Shown here piece after piece: positions 42,872 through 52,619 of a stretch of 64,000 bases of DNA. The stretch lies in the NCBI GenBank assembly GCA_964508225.1, contig CAZDRX010000002.1, positions 32,090 to 96,089 on the forward strand, in the 5' to 3' direction. Under the pieces are notes generated by a model. The model did no database searches. It worked only from the letters and a program-made list of their open reading frames with translations, and was not told the DNA's origin. This DNA is from CAZDRX01 sp964508225 (GTDB lineage Bacteria > Patescibacteriota > Gracilibacteria > Peribacterales > Peribacteraceae). Position 1 is the first letter of the stretch; each line of letters opens with the position of its first letter. Made by a program: the position numbers and the translations under genes.

Positions 42872-43936
42872 TCACCAGCCGCCGTAGCGGGTGGATCTCT
42901 TCGTCGTCGGACAGAAGCCGCCACGCTGCAGCGTGAAGAGCTGCTGCGCCGTGAGTGACGGATCGTTGCAGTCCGCCGAGTAGGCGGGAGTCGTTTCCTC
43001 GTCGACCGAGTCAAACGTGGCCTCGACCTCCATCATGGACGGAGGCTCCATCATCTCTTCGGGTACCGTCGGCATCATCGAGCCGGGAACGTCCTGCTCA
43101 AGATCGGAGAACGAGGCGAGTGCCTGGTCCATCGTGAGGGCGCCTGCCGGAGCCTTTACGTTCAGAGCCGCACCGAGCCTCTTCTCCGTACCGGTGATGG
43201 AGAGCGAAGAGGTTGTGGAGGCGGTGCTGAGGGAGAACGCCGAGGAAATGAAGGCGTCCTTCGCATCCGTCACGATCGTGCTCTCGAAGCGCATACCCTC
43301 GGCGAGCTGGCGCCACGGGAAGAAGTCATCGCTCGAAGAGGACTCGTCGTTGAGCATCTCGCGGATGAGTTGTGCGACCGTCACGGCGTAGTCCTGCGTC
43401 AGGGAGAGCGTGTAGACGGTGGTGCCGTTCTTGCCGGCTTTGGACTGCATCTGGAACATGTGTTCGGCCTGTGACGGGTCGCCGGAAGTCATGTGGAGGC
43501 CGTTGCCGCCCGTGATCTCGTCAAGCATGGCTTCATCGAGGGGCATCGAGACCCAGACCTGCTGCTTGAGCATGGCGGAGAGGGACGCGAAAGCGTTCTG
43601 GTAGGTACCGTCGAAGCTGGTCAGACGTGCGTAGAGCATGCCGTTGACCGCCATGATCTCTGCCTTCGCGCGGATCTTCAGTTTCCCTTTCACGATGTCG
43701 ACCGTGGCTTTCGTCGTCATCGTCATCGTGCTCGGATCGGTGCCCTGTTCGGCGCCGTTCGCCCATACCGATACGTACGTGCCGTCACTCATGGCATGTG
43801 CCGTCACGGAGAAGGAGCGGGGGACGGAGTTGTCCTGCATGACCGTCATGAGTTCACCCGGCGTGGAAAGCGCGGCGAGGGTCGTGGCCGGCATCAGGAG
43901 GAGTGATGCGGCGACTGCGAAGGAGATTCGTTTCAT
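42872..43936 (-). CDS. Secreted protein of unknown function
   Basis: The 354-residue protein starts with a clear signal peptide (MKRISFAVAASLLLMPATTLAA). The mature region is beta-rich and low in aromatic residues (FSVTAHAMSDGTYVSVWANG, TMTTKATVDIVKGKLKIRAKAEIM), reminiscent of LolA/LppX-type lipoprotein carriers, but there is no lipobox Cys. A Met/Pro/Glu-rich linker (MMPTVPEEMMEPPSMMEVE) precedes a short C-terminal domain with two Cys (ADCNDPS...GGFCPTT) similar in style to SLH-associated tails. I do not recognise the family. TTGCCG with TACTGT after 16 bp is a possible promoter. It is monocistronic with its own terminator. Confidence 0.65.
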   Translation of the reverse strand: MKRISFAVAASLLLMPATTLAALSTPGELMTVMQDNSVPRSFSVTAHAMSDGTYVSVWANGAEQGTDPSTMTMTTKATVDIVKGKLKIRAKAEIMAVNGMLYARLTSFDGTYQNAFASLSAMLKQQVWVSMPLDEAMLDEITGGNGLHMTSGDPSQAEHMFQMQSKAGKNGTTVYTLSLTQDYAVTVAQLIREMLNDESSSSDDFFPWRQLAEGMRFESTIVTDAKDAFISSAFSLSTASTTSSLSITGTEKRLGAALNVKAPAGALTMDQALASFSDLEQDVPGSMMPTVPEEMMEPPSMMEVEATFDSVDEETTPAYSADCNDPSLTAQQLFTLQRGGFCPTTKRSTRYGGW

Positions 43937-43994
43937 GGAAGTGGGGGAAAGTGCACGTACAGTATCACAATCCCTTTTCACGGCAAGAGTGCTG

Positions 43995-46892
43995 TTACTT
44001 CAGCATCTTCTTCAGATACTGGCCGGTGTAGCTCTTCGCGATATCGGCCACCTCTTCCGGTGTGCCGATGCCGATGACCTGTCCGCCTTCGTCGCCGCCG
44101 TCCGGACCGATGTCGATCACGTGATCGACGGACTTCACGACGTCGAGGTTGTGCTCGATGACGAGCACGGTGTTGCCTTTCTCCACGAGCCGCTGGAGCA
44201 CGTCGAGGAGGCGGTGGATGTCGTCGAAGTGCAGACCCGTCGTGGGTTCATCGAGGATATAGAACGTCTTGCCCGTCGCGCGCTTGGTGAGCTCGGTGGC
44301 GAGCTTGATGCGCTGCGCCTCACCACCCGAGAGCGTGGTCGCGCTCTGGCCGAGGTGGATGTAGCCGAGACCGACGTCGTTTAAGGTCTGGAGTTTGTTC
44401 TTGATGGACGGGAACGCGGCGAAGAACTCGAGCGATTCCGCGATGGTCATATCGAGTGCTTCGGCGATGTTCCTTCCCTTGTACGTCACTTCGAGCGTCT
44501 CGCGGTTGTAGCGCTGGCCTTTGCAGGTTTCGCACATCACGTACACGTCGGGGAGGAAGTGCATCTCGATCCGCTTGAGACCGTCGCCCTCGCAGTCCTC
44601 ACAGCGGCCGCCGGAGACGTTGAAACTGAAACGTCCGGGCTTGTAGCCGCGGGTCTTGGCTTCCGGAGTCGCGGCGAACACGTCGCGGACTTCCGTGAAG
44701 ATGCCGGTGTAGGTGGCGGGGTTGCTGCGCGGGGTGCGGCCGATCGGGGACTGGTCGATGACGATGGCTTTGTCGAGGTGCTCAAGGCCGCTGATGCCCT
44801 TGAAGTCCTGACCTTTACCGTGCGCTTTGTTGAGGGTGCGCAGCAGCTCCGGAGCGAGGATGCCGTGGATGAGACTGGATTTGCCGGAGCCCGAGACTCC
44901 CGTGACGCCGATGAAGCATCCGAGCGGGAACTGGACGTCGATGTTGCGGAGGTTGTGGTGCGTGGCACCCTTCACTTCCACGAACTTGCCGTTCCCTTTT
45001 CTGCGTGCCTGGGGAACCGGGATCATCTTCTTACCCGAGAGGTATTGGCCCGTGACAGACTTTTCGTTCCCGATGAGCTGCTTGGGCGTCCCCTGTGCGA
45101 TCACCTGTCCGCCGTGCTTGCCGGCACCCGGACCGATCTCGAGGAGCCAGTCGGCGGCTTCGATCGTCTCCTGATCGTGCTCCACGACGATGACCGTGTT
45201 GCCGAGATCGCGGAGGTTCGTCATCGTCTTGATGAGCTTCGTGTTGTCGCGCTGGTGCAGACCGATGGAGGGCTCGTCGAGGACGTAGAGCACGCCCTGC
45301 AGCGCGGAACCGATCTGCGTGGCGAGACGGATGCGCTGCGCCTCTCCGCCGGAGAGGGTGGCTGCGCTGCGGTCGAGCGTGAGGTACTTGAGGCCGACGT
45401 TCTCGAGGAACGTGAGGCGCGAGATGATCTCGGCGATCACCTTCTTCACGATCGTGTAGTCGTACGTGGAGAGCGAGAGTTCGCCCTTCTTTTCCGGCAT
45501 GAGGGACTCGAAGAATTTGCGTGCGCCGACGACGCTCAGTCCCGTACCGTCCACGATGTTCTTCTTGCCGACCGTGACGCCGAGGATTTCCTTCCGCAGC
45601 CTCTTGCCTCCGCACTCCGGACACGGGAGTTCGAACATGTACGCCTCGATCTGGCTGCGTGTGTAGGCGCTGTCCGTCTCCTTATGACGGCGCTCGAGGT
45701 TGGGGATCACGCCCTCGTACGTCGTCTGGTAGTGACCGTCGAATTTCTCGGTGATGAAGTCCACATCCACTTTTTCCGGACTTCCCTGCATGACGATCTT
45801 CTGTATCTCGGGACTGAGCTTGTTCCACGGGAGATCGAGCGAGAACTTCTGTTTCTTGCTGAGCGCCGTGAGCGCCTGGAGCATGAAGCTCATGCGGCCT
45901 GCCGACGTTGCCCACGGGTGGATCACGCCTTCGTTGATCGTGAGTTCCGGATTGGGGACGATGAGTCCTGCATCCACCTGGAGGATGCTGCCGATACCGT
46001 GGCAGTGCTCGCACGCGCCGTGCGGCGAGTTGAAGGAGAAGCTGCGGGGTTCGATCTCGGGGATGCTCATCTCCGGATAGTCGGGATCCACGAACTTGTC
46101 GGAGAACTTCGTGAGATCTCCCGTGTCCGAGTCCATGACGAACATCATGCCTTCCCCTTTTCTGAGTGCCAGTTCGACGCTATCCGAGAGTCGTACGCGG
46201 TTCGGGTTCGGCTGCTCCACTTCCGTGCCGTCGCTGAGTTTCTCTTTGATCGGACCAAAGTCGCGGACGATCATACGGTCGACGACGATCTCGATGTCGT
46301 GGCTCTTCTTGGGATCCAGCTGGGGCTCCTCATCCGTCGTCACGATCTGGCCGTCGATGCGCATACGGACGAAGCCTTCGCGCTTGATCTGGTCGAGGAT
46401 CTTCTGGTGCGCGCCCTTGCGGCCGATGACCTGCGGGGAGAGGAGGATGATCTTCCGGCCGTCGGGCATCCTCGTGATCAGGTCCGTGATCTGGCTCGGC
46501 GACTGCTTGCTGAGCGGCTTTCCGGTGATGGGGCTATGCACCTGACCGACTTTGGCCCAGAGGAGACGCATGTAGTCGTAGATCTCGGTGACGGTGCCGA
46601 CCGTCGAGCGGGGATTGCGCGGTGCGGTCTTCTGATCGATGGAGATGGCGGGGGAAAGCCCTTCGATCGAGTCCACTTCGGGCTTCTCGAGCTGGGCGAT
46701 GAACTGGCGTGCGTAGGCGGAGAGCGATTCGGCGTATCGTCGCTGGCCTTCAGCGAAGATCGTGTCGAACGCGAGCGATGACTTGCCGGAACCGGAGAGA
46801 CCGGTGATCACGGTCAGTGAATTACGCGGGATTTCCACGTCGATGTTCTTCAGATTGTGCATCCTCGCGCCTTTGACCTTGATGTAATCCAT
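43995..46892 (-). CDS. uvrA: Excinuclease ABC subunit A
   Basis: The 965-residue protein is full-length UvrA, the damage-recognition ATPase of nucleotide excision repair. It has Walker A GLSGSGKSS near residue 31 and GVSGSGKSS in the second half, two LSGGEAQR signature motifs, and zinc-binding CxxC pairs (CPECGGKR; CEDCEGDG and CETCKGQR). The YAESLSAYARQF segment near the start is typical. UvrB and UvrC are not in the window. A 24-bp inverted repeat lies 20 bases before the start codon. Confidence 0.97.
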   Translation of the reverse strand: MDYIKVKGARMHNLKNIDVEIPRNSLTVITGLSGSGKSSLAFDTIFAEGQRRYAESLSAYARQFIAQLEKPEVDSIEGLSPAISIDQKTAPRNPRSTVGTVTEIYDYMRLLWAKVGQVHSPITGKPLSKQSPSQITDLITRMPDGRKIILLSPQVIGRKGAHQKILDQIKREGFVRMRIDGQIVTTDEEPQLDPKKSHDIEIVVDRMIVRDFGPIKEKLSDGTEVEQPNPNRVRLSDSVELALRKGEGMMFVMDSDTGDLTKFSDKFVDPDYPEMSIPEIEPRSFSFNSPHGACEHCHGIGSILQVDAGLIVPNPELTINEGVIHPWATSAGRMSFMLQALTALSKKQKFSLDLPWNKLSPEIQKIVMQGSPEKVDVDFITEKFDGHYQTTYEGVIPNLERRHKETDSAYTRSQIEAYMFELPCPECGGKRLRKEILGVTVGKKNIVDGTGLSVVGARKFFESLMPEKKGELSLSTYDYTIVKKVIAEIISRLTFLENVGLKYLTLDRSAATLSGGEAQRIRLATQIGSALQGVLYVLDEPSIGLHQRDNTKLIKTMTNLRDLGNTVIVVEHDQETIEAADWLLEIGPGAGKHGGQVIAQGTPKQLIGNEKSVTGQYLSGKKMIPVPQARRKGNGKFVEVKGATHHNLRNIDVQFPLGCFIGVTGVSGSGKSSLIHGILAPELLRTLNKAHGKGQDFKGISGLEHLDKAIVIDQSPIGRTPRSNPATYTGIFTEVRDVFAATPEAKTRGYKPGRFSFNVSGGRCEDCEGDGLKRIEMHFLPDVYVMCETCKGQRYNRETLEVTYKGRNIAEALDMTIAESLEFFAAFPSIKNKLQTLNDVGLGYIHLGQSATTLSGGEAQRIKLATELTKRATGKTFYILDEPTTGLHFDDIHRLLDVLQRLVEKGNTVLVIEHNLDVVKSVDHVIDIGPDGGDEGGQVIGIGTPEEVADIAKSYTGQYLKKMLK

Positions 46893-46911
46893 AGGGGACG
46901 GAAGAAAAAGC

Positions 46912-46935
46912 CTATGGTTTAGTCATGAACCATAG
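46912..46935. promoter_or_regulatory. Inverted repeat upstream of uvrA, candidate operator
   Basis: CTATGGTT-N8-AACCATAG is a perfect 8-bp palindrome with an 8-bp centre, 20-43 bases before the uvrA start. Its position suits a repressor site, for example for an SOS regulator, but it does not match the known LexA boxes I can recall. Confidence 0.4.
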
Positions 46936-47103
46936 CTGACGGAGCTTACAGAAGGGGAAGGGTTTTGTCCAGTCTCGGCCTTACGACGTCTTCTCTGGCC
47001 TCTTCGATGAAGAAGCATTCTTCATCATGCATCACGGTTGTCAACAGTTCTCGCCTCTGCACATGGATTGCTCGTGCCTCCACCAGAGTAGACTGTGCTT
47101 CTG

Positions 47104-48255
47104 ATGAACTTCCTCTCCTCCTCGTCACGTCTCCGCTTCGCCGCGCTTGGCATCGGGCTCCTTCTGCCGATCCTCGCACAGGCGACCACGCCTCCGAGGA
47201 TCATCTTCAGCGATGTTCCCTACGGGGCGTGGTACGCAACCTTCGTCAACGAAGCGGTCACATTGACTATCGTCTCCGGTTACACAGACAGCTACGGCAG
47301 ACTCACGGGGAAATTCGGCCCCGAGAATCCCGTGACGGTGGGTGAATCGCTCAAGATCGCGCTCCTCGGCGCGGGCTACGACACGTCCGCCGGCATCGGC
47401 TATGGCCACTGGGCGGCAAAGTACATGTCGGTGGCTATCGGTCTCAATTTCCAGCTCACGCGCGTGCAGGGACTCAACCTCGACCGGCCGGCCAGCCGCG
47501 CAGAAGTCGCGTCGCTCATCGCCGATGCATTCAAGATCGCTCCCGTGACGTCGGCGAGCGAGTTCAAGGATGTGACGTCTGCCACACCCTACGCGGGCTC
47601 GGTGCAGGCGCTCGCGTCCGCGGACATCGTGAGCGGTGACACGGATGTCACAGGACAGCCAACGGGCACCTTCCGCCCGCTCGCGTCCATCAACCGTGCC
47701 GAGATGGTGAAGATGATCATGGAGTCCCGTGGGCGCTTCGGTACGCCGGGCACTTCCGGCACGTCGTCCAGGTCCTCCTCTTCGTCTTCCCATAGCTCCG
47801 GCACATGCAAAGTCCCTGATTGCGGACCTGCGCCGCAGATGCCGAACTGGCAGTGTCCGAACGGCACGCTCGCCGGCCCCTCCTGTGAGCGGCTTCCGGA
47901 TGGCCGCTGCGGCTGGATCATCAGACAGTGTCCCGTCTCCAGCTCGTCTTCCAGCTCGTCGCACGTCGCCCAGACGTACATTGTCCGTTACACCGGTACC
48001 GGCGGCGGCTTCCAGCCTTCCCTCCTCTATGTCCGTTCCGGCGACATCGTGAAGTTCCGCAACGATTCGACCGCACAGATGTCGGTGGCGAGCAACCCTC
48101 ACCCCGCACACACGGATCTGTCCGGCTTCGTCCAGAACGGATCGGTCGGGAAGAATGGAGAGTTCTCCTACACCTTCACGAAGACGGGCGCGTTCGGATA
48201 TCACAACCATCTCTCGCCGAACCAGCAGGCCGTGGTCGTCGTCGATCCGAACTGA
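47104..48255 (+). CDS. SLH-domain protein with a C-terminal cupredoxin-like domain
   Basis: The 383-residue exported protein has a signal peptide (to about residue 28). At least two S-layer homology repeats follow (FSDVPYGAWYATFVNEAVTLTIVSGY; FKDVTSATPYAGSVQALASADIVSGD, the latter with FRPLASINRAEMVKMI). A Ser-rich linker, a small Cys-rich segment (CKVPDCGP...CPNG...CERL...QCPV) and a second Ser run follow. The last 95 residues resemble plastocyanin-type cupredoxins: RSGDIVKFRNDS, NPHPAHTDL and GYHNHLSPNQQAVVVV. The usual Cys and Met copper ligands are missing. SLH repeats bind cell-wall polymer. TAGACT at 47089-47094 puts ATG 47104 near the transcript start. Confidence 0.8.
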   Translation: MNFLSSSSRLRFAALGIGLLLPILAQATTPPRIIFSDVPYGAWYATFVNEAVTLTIVSGYTDSYGRLTGKFGPENPVTVGESLKIALLGAGYDTSAGIGYGHWAAKYMSVAIGLNFQLTRVQGLNLDRPASRAEVASLIADAFKIAPVTSASEFKDVTSATPYAGSVQALASADIVSGDTDVTGQPTGTFRPLASINRAEMVKMIMESRGRFGTPGTSGTSSRSSSSSSHSSGTCKVPDCGPAPQMPNWQCPNGTLAGPSCERLPDGRCGWIIRQCPVSSSSSSSSHVAQTYIVRYTGTGGGFQPSLLYVRSGDIVKFRNDSTAQMSVASNPHPAHTDLSGFVQNGSVGKNGEFSYTFTKTGAFGYHNHLSPNQQAVVVVDPN

Positions 48256-48265
48256 AGATCTCCGG

Positions 48266-49519
48266 CTACCGGCGTTTTGACATTTCCTTCACCGATTTCA
48301 GTAGTGCGACGACGAGGAACAGCGCGACGGCGTTCCTGAGGAAGTTGACCGTCACGGCCAGACTGGTCTGGTGATCCACGAGATCGAAGTAGAGTGTGGG
48401 GTACGTCCATTGGCCGAGGAGTGCGAGTGTGACCGCGCTCAGACCTGCGATACCGTGCCAGAAGGTGATCTTCCATGCACGTTCCACCTGTTCGAGAAAC
48501 CAGAAGAGGATGAGTGGCAGCACCCAGAGGTAGTAGTGCATGGTGAGCAGCGGGGTGGCGACGAGGAGCCACATCATGGTGGCGGATGCATAGAGCACGA
48601 CGTTCTTTTCGCGCTTCGGGTCACGTGCTGCAAGGAGCGTGATCCAGCCCGCACCTGCGGCGGCGATCAGCAGCAGTATGGGCGAGAGCCATACGGGGAG
48701 TCCGGTATTGAAGTGACCGATATCGGGAGCCATCCACTCGATGACCCCGTTTCCTCCGAGGAGCATCCGGATGAAGAGATCCACGCTCGAGGCGGTGGAC
48801 AGTGCATACGGAGGATACGCGGTGCGCAGCGCGAAGAAGGCAGCCATGGATTCCAGCGTCACGCCGGTGCCGAGAATGATGAACGATGTGCAGAGAACGC
48901 CGAGAGCGGTCAACCCCATCCCGCACCAGAATTCCCTGCGTTTTCCGCGCGGGACGGTGATGTGCAGGATCGGGATCAAGAACACGGGGGCAAGCTTGAG
49001 GAGGCATCCGAGCATGAGGAATGCACCCACAAAGCCGTAGAGTTTCTTCCGGAAGCTTACGGCTGCGAGCAGGATCGCGAGCATCGGGAAGAGATCGAAG
49101 CGTGCGAAGAAGACGGCGGGCTCGAGGAGAGCGATGCTTCCGGGAACGGCGATGCTGAGCCAGCGGAGCGTCTCATCGTCGATCCATATCGAAATGAATG
49201 CCACCGTGCTCGCAATGGCGACGATCATGAGGAGGAGGAGCGCGCGGTGGAACGGGATGGAGAGGAGATTGTTCTCCGCGCTGAGGAAGAGGATGGTTGC
49301 GAGCGGAGGGTAGTAGTTCGGCGCATCTACAGTTTTTCCGCTACGGATCATGTTGATGACGAGGGCGGTTCGCTGGTAGGCGACCATGTCTCCGTTCACT
49401 TCGATGAACGGTTCATACCGCACGAACTGTCCTCCGAGGAAGAGAAATAATGCACATGCGACAACAATGATCGTCCACGTGGGGATTCTGGGCGACGAGG
49501 AAGCTGTTCGGAGCCTCAT
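48266..49519 (-). CDS. GT-C family polytopic glycosyltransferase-like protein
   Basis: The 417-residue protein has about 11 TM helices. Conserved points are NGDMVAYQR after the first helix, NYYPPLATILF, EPAVFFARFDLFPMLAILLA and LLKLAPVFLIPIL, as in GT87/DUF2029-type mannosyltransferases that use polyprenyl-linked donors outside the membrane. It is a paralogue of the next gene upstream (49516-50796), sharing the same motif order. Its ATG overlaps that gene's stop (ATGA), so translation is coupled. It is the last gene of a leftward unit of GT-C-like genes beginning near 54199. Confidence 0.7.
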   Translation of the reverse strand: MRLRTASSSPRIPTWTIIVVACALFLFLGGQFVRYEPFIEVNGDMVAYQRTALVINMIRSGKTVDAPNYYPPLATILFLSAENNLLSIPFHRALLLLMIVAIASTVAFISIWIDDETLRWLSIAVPGSIALLEPAVFFARFDLFPMLAILLAAVSFRKKLYGFVGAFLMLGCLLKLAPVFLIPILHITVPRGKRREFWCGMGLTALGVLCTSFIILGTGVTLESMAAFFALRTAYPPYALSTASSVDLFIRMLLGGNGVIEWMAPDIGHFNTGLPVWLSPILLLIAAAGAGWITLLAARDPKREKNVVLYASATMMWLLVATPLLTMHYYLWVLPLILFWFLEQVERAWKITFWHGIAGLSAVTLALLGQWTYPTLYFDLVDHQTSLAVTVNFLRNAVALFLVVALLKSVKEMSKRR

Positions 49520-50796
49520 GTATCTCTCGGAGACGATTGTGTCGAATACATACACGAGATTACAAGGCCGAACACGAGAAGATTTCTGAAGAGATTTGCT
49601 GTGACGGCGAGCCAGCTCTGATCCCAGATGAGTTCATAGTATCCATACGGAAAACTGTACTGCCCAAGGAGGGCGATCATGCCGGCAGTGACCGCCATGA
49701 TACCCATGAGGAAGGTGGATCTTTTTCCGTCCTCTGCCTGTTCCAGACACCACAAGAAGACAAACGGCAGACCCCACAAATAATAGTGATTATTGCAGAA
49801 GGAGGTCGAGAAGAGGATCCAGAGCACGGAGGCTCCAAAGTAGAGGAGTATATCGTCTCTCCGCTGTTCATTTCGGTAGGCATGTAGGGCGATAATGGCG
49901 CAGCCAAGAACAGTCCATCCCTGTTGCAACAGTGGCATGAATGAAGGAAAGTCGTCAACGAAGTGTCCCAGATTGGGATCTAGCCAGACCACGGTCGCCT
50001 GAGATCCGAGGAGTTTTTTTACAAAGAAATCAATACTTCCCGTTGTCGAGAAGATGTAAATGAGTTGTTCAGACCGGAAGTGGAAAAAGCCTTGAAACAC
50101 ATCAAGAGTTGCGCCCCATCCGAGGAGAAGGTCGTAGAGGATCCATGTGACGATGCATACAGAAAAAAATCCGGACAGGAAGCGCCCCCATTTTTTTCGA
50201 GGGATGAGAGCGAAGCCGAGTGGGAGAAGGAAAATCGGTGCGAATTTCAACATAAATGCGGCGCCAAGCATTAGACCAGCAGAGAGGAATTTTTCCTGAC
50301 GGATACAGAGAGCCGTGAGAAGCAGAGCGAGCGTAGGAAAGAAGTCGTACCGTGCGAAGAATATGCTCGGCTCGAGAAGTACGATGGTGATAAGAATACT
50401 GAGAAAGAGCCATCGGAGATCAGCTCGCTTCAGATGATCCAGTATGAAGAGAATACCTGCGAAGGCGCAGAAGATGTTCGTGATCAACAGTCCCCAGTCG
50501 TAGGGGAGCACGGTGAATGTATTGTATTTCGCGATGAGGAAGACAATATTCGCAAGCGGCGGGTAGAAGTAGAAGCTGTAGAATGAAATCCAAGTTCCTT
50601 TTCCGACGGTTATCATTGCGTTCGCAATATCCGCGTAGCCTCGGAGATCTCCGTTGATTGGGCTGATGTGGGCACCGGTCAAAAAGCTCGTCGCGAGAAT
50701 GGCGATGAGAACCATGTGAGCACTGAGAATTGCCCACGCAGGGATGACTCCTTTCGTTGGGGGTGTAGCGATGTGTAGCTCTGGTTTCTTCGGCAT
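49516..50796 (-). CDS. GT-C family polytopic glycosyltransferase-like protein, paralogue
   Basis: The 426-residue protein has about 11 TM helices and repeats the motif order of its downstream neighbour: INGDLRGYADIA, FYFYPPLANIVFLIA, EPSIFFARYDFFPTLALLLTA and LKFAPIFLLPLGF. Its bases are visibly more AT-rich than those of the neighbouring genes although the proteins are related. This suggests separate acquisition rather than recent duplication. ATG 50796 starts before the first helix (MPKKPELHIATPP). It probably transfers a sugar from a lipid donor to an envelope glycan. Confidence 0.7.
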   Translation of the reverse strand: MPKKPELHIATPPTKGVIPAWAILSAHMVLIAILATSFLTGAHISPINGDLRGYADIANAMITVGKGTWISFYSFYFYPPLANIVFLIAKYNTFTVLPYDWGLLITNIFCAFAGILFILDHLKRADLRWLFLSILITIVLLEPSIFFARYDFFPTLALLLTALCIRQEKFLSAGLMLGAAFMLKFAPIFLLPLGFALIPRKKWGRFLSGFFSVCIVTWILYDLLLGWGATLDVFQGFFHFRSEQLIYIFSTTGSIDFFVKKLLGSQATVVWLDPNLGHFVDDFPSFMPLLQQGWTVLGCAIIALHAYRNEQRRDDILLYFGASVLWILFSTSFCNNHYYLWGLPFVFLWCLEQAEDGKRSTFLMGIMAVTAGMIALLGQYSFPYGYYELIWDQSWLAVTANLFRNLLVFGLVISCMYSTQSSPRDT

Positions 50797-50849
50797 GAAG
50801 CTTATAACGGATGATGAGGAGACGCTCTTTATTACTATGATTGTGCGTA

Positions 50850-52619
50850 TCAAAATGTGAGCATGGCAAAGCTTAGCAGCGCGAAGGCAAATGCACACCA
50901 CAGTCCGAATGTCTGCCAATATTTTCCTCCATGCTGAATACCGCGTGCGATGAAGTAGGCACCTGCGACCGCGAAGAACGGTGAGAACCGGAAATCCTGC
51001 TCCGGAGAGAACTGGAAGATCGTGAGGTACGCGAGCCAGAGCACGAGAGTGGTCAGGAACAGGATCGTCAGTGGAGTGTCTTTCCGTTCACGGTGGAGCG
51101 TGTCACGGAGCCCGTAGACCATCCACGGAAGCAGTAACAGCGCGAGGATGAGCACGTCCCGCGGGAGCCACGGCACCGGAAAGGTGTGGAACTCGCCGAA
51201 GAGTGCGGAGCGGAAGAGGTACTCGAGAGCATTCGAGCGTCTGCCGTCATTCGAGTACGGAGTATTGAAGGGCTGACGGAGCATCGCGACGGGGTTGAAG
51301 ATCAGGAAATCCTCCGGAGCGTGTCTGATCTTCAGATGTGATGTGATGGAGGCTTTGCCGGTGAGCAGGAGATTCCGCACATCGCCCGGACGTTCGTGGA
51401 TGCGCAGGAGCGGCAGCCAGACCGTGAGAGCGAGGAAAAGTGCGATGCCGCCCGCCCACTGCCGGAGACCGGGTCGCAGCGCGCGTCCGGTGAAGAGCAC
51501 GAGCACACAGACGGCGATCGGAATGCAGAGACCGTTCAGCTTCGTGAGGAAGGCGATGCCTGCAAGAAGCCACAGCAGGTACCAGTCCAAGACGCGGTGT
51601 TCCCTGTGCCAGCGGCAGAGGAGCCCCGCAGCGGCGAAGATCTCGACGGTGATGAGGACGTCGTTGCTGATCCGCGACGAAAGCATGATGAGCGCGGGCA
51701 AGCCCGCGATGAGTGCGAGGAAGACGAGGAATTCCATGGAACGGGTGTTCCGGATGAGCTGGAGGCCTACCCACGCGGCGGCGAGGAGAGACAGGCACGA
51801 GAACGCGATCGAGAGCAGCTGGATCCACGGGATCGTCATCGGGAGTGACCATCCCACGAGATGTCCCGCGCGGACGAACGCCGAGGTCATCTCGTAGTAG
51901 AGCGGCGGCTGATGGAATTCCCATCCGCTCGCCGGAGGAAGCCTCAGGTGCGAGGCGAGGTACTTCACGTACTCGAGGTGCGCGGCGGAGTCGTATGCAC
52001 GCGTGTCGTACGGAGTGAAGATTCCGTAGAGCGCTCGTGCGAGGAGTCCGCAGCCCAGAATCCAGAGTGCAGGGGCATCGGAGAAGAGTCTGCGTCGTGC
52101 GAAGACGAGACAGAGGAAGCCGATGAGAAGCGCGATCATCAGGCGCGGGAGCACGGAGCGCCAGTCCGTCTGGGACGGGAAGATGCTGATGCCCATGGGG
52201 AGACCGAGCGTATTGCGGATTCTCGCGCTGATGACCGTGGCGTTCGGTTTGTCCGCGCGGAGGAAGATGATTCTTGGCGGGTTGGCACTGCTGCGCGGAC
52301 GGCAATACTGGGAGGCCAGAATTGCGCCGTTGACCTCTAGTCGCTCGAAGCAATCGTCCGGCACGATGCGGAGCGTGCTGATCTGCCATGGTTTGCGATC
52401 GACGACGACCGTGATTTCGAGTACAGACGACGGTTCCCAGGTCTCGACGGGCAGTCTCGGGGCGAGGTCGACGCCGTTCTGCCGCACGGTTCCCACGACC
52501 GGTCTCGGAGTCAGCAGGATCGCAAGCAGAAGAGCGATGCCCACCCAGAATGTCGCCAGAAGAGGGAGGAGACGTGTGGCCTTGTCCATGAGTGCCCGTA
52601 GAGATGCGGGAGAGATCAT
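50850..52619 (-). CDS. GT-C/PMT-like membrane glycosyltransferase with N-terminal exposed domain
   Basis: The 589-residue protein has one TM helix near residues 18-35, a beta-rich domain outside the membrane (about 36-145, with DCFERLEVNGAILASQYCRP carrying two Cys), then about ten TM helices. TPYDTRAYDSAAHLEYVKYL and WEFHQPPLYYEM are the acidic and aromatic loop motifs typical of the ArnT/PMT-like GT-C group. It is likely to use polyprenyl-phosphate sugars to modify proteins or glycans. It overlaps the upstream gene by four bases (ATGA). The acceptor is unknown. Confidence 0.7.
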   Translation of the reverse strand: MISPASLRALMDKATRLLPLLATFWVGIALLLAILLTPRPVVGTVRQNGVDLAPRLPVETWEPSSVLEITVVVDRKPWQISTLRIVPDDCFERLEVNGAILASQYCRPRSSANPPRIIFLRADKPNATVISARIRNTLGLPMGISIFPSQTDWRSVLPRLMIALLIGFLCLVFARRRLFSDAPALWILGCGLLARALYGIFTPYDTRAYDSAAHLEYVKYLASHLRLPPASGWEFHQPPLYYEMTSAFVRAGHLVGWSLPMTIPWIQLLSIAFSCLSLLAAAWVGLQLIRNTRSMEFLVFLALIAGLPALIMLSSRISNDVLITVEIFAAAGLLCRWHREHRVLDWYLLWLLAGIAFLTKLNGLCIPIAVCVLVLFTGRALRPGLRQWAGGIALFLALTVWLPLLRIHERPGDVRNLLLTGKASITSHLKIRHAPEDFLIFNPVAMLRQPFNTPYSNDGRRSNALEYLFRSALFGEFHTFPVPWLPRDVLILALLLLPWMVYGLRDTLHRERKDTPLTILFLTTLVLWLAYLTIFQFSPEQDFRFSPFFAVAGAYFIARGIQHGGKYWQTFGLWCAFAFALLSFAMLTF

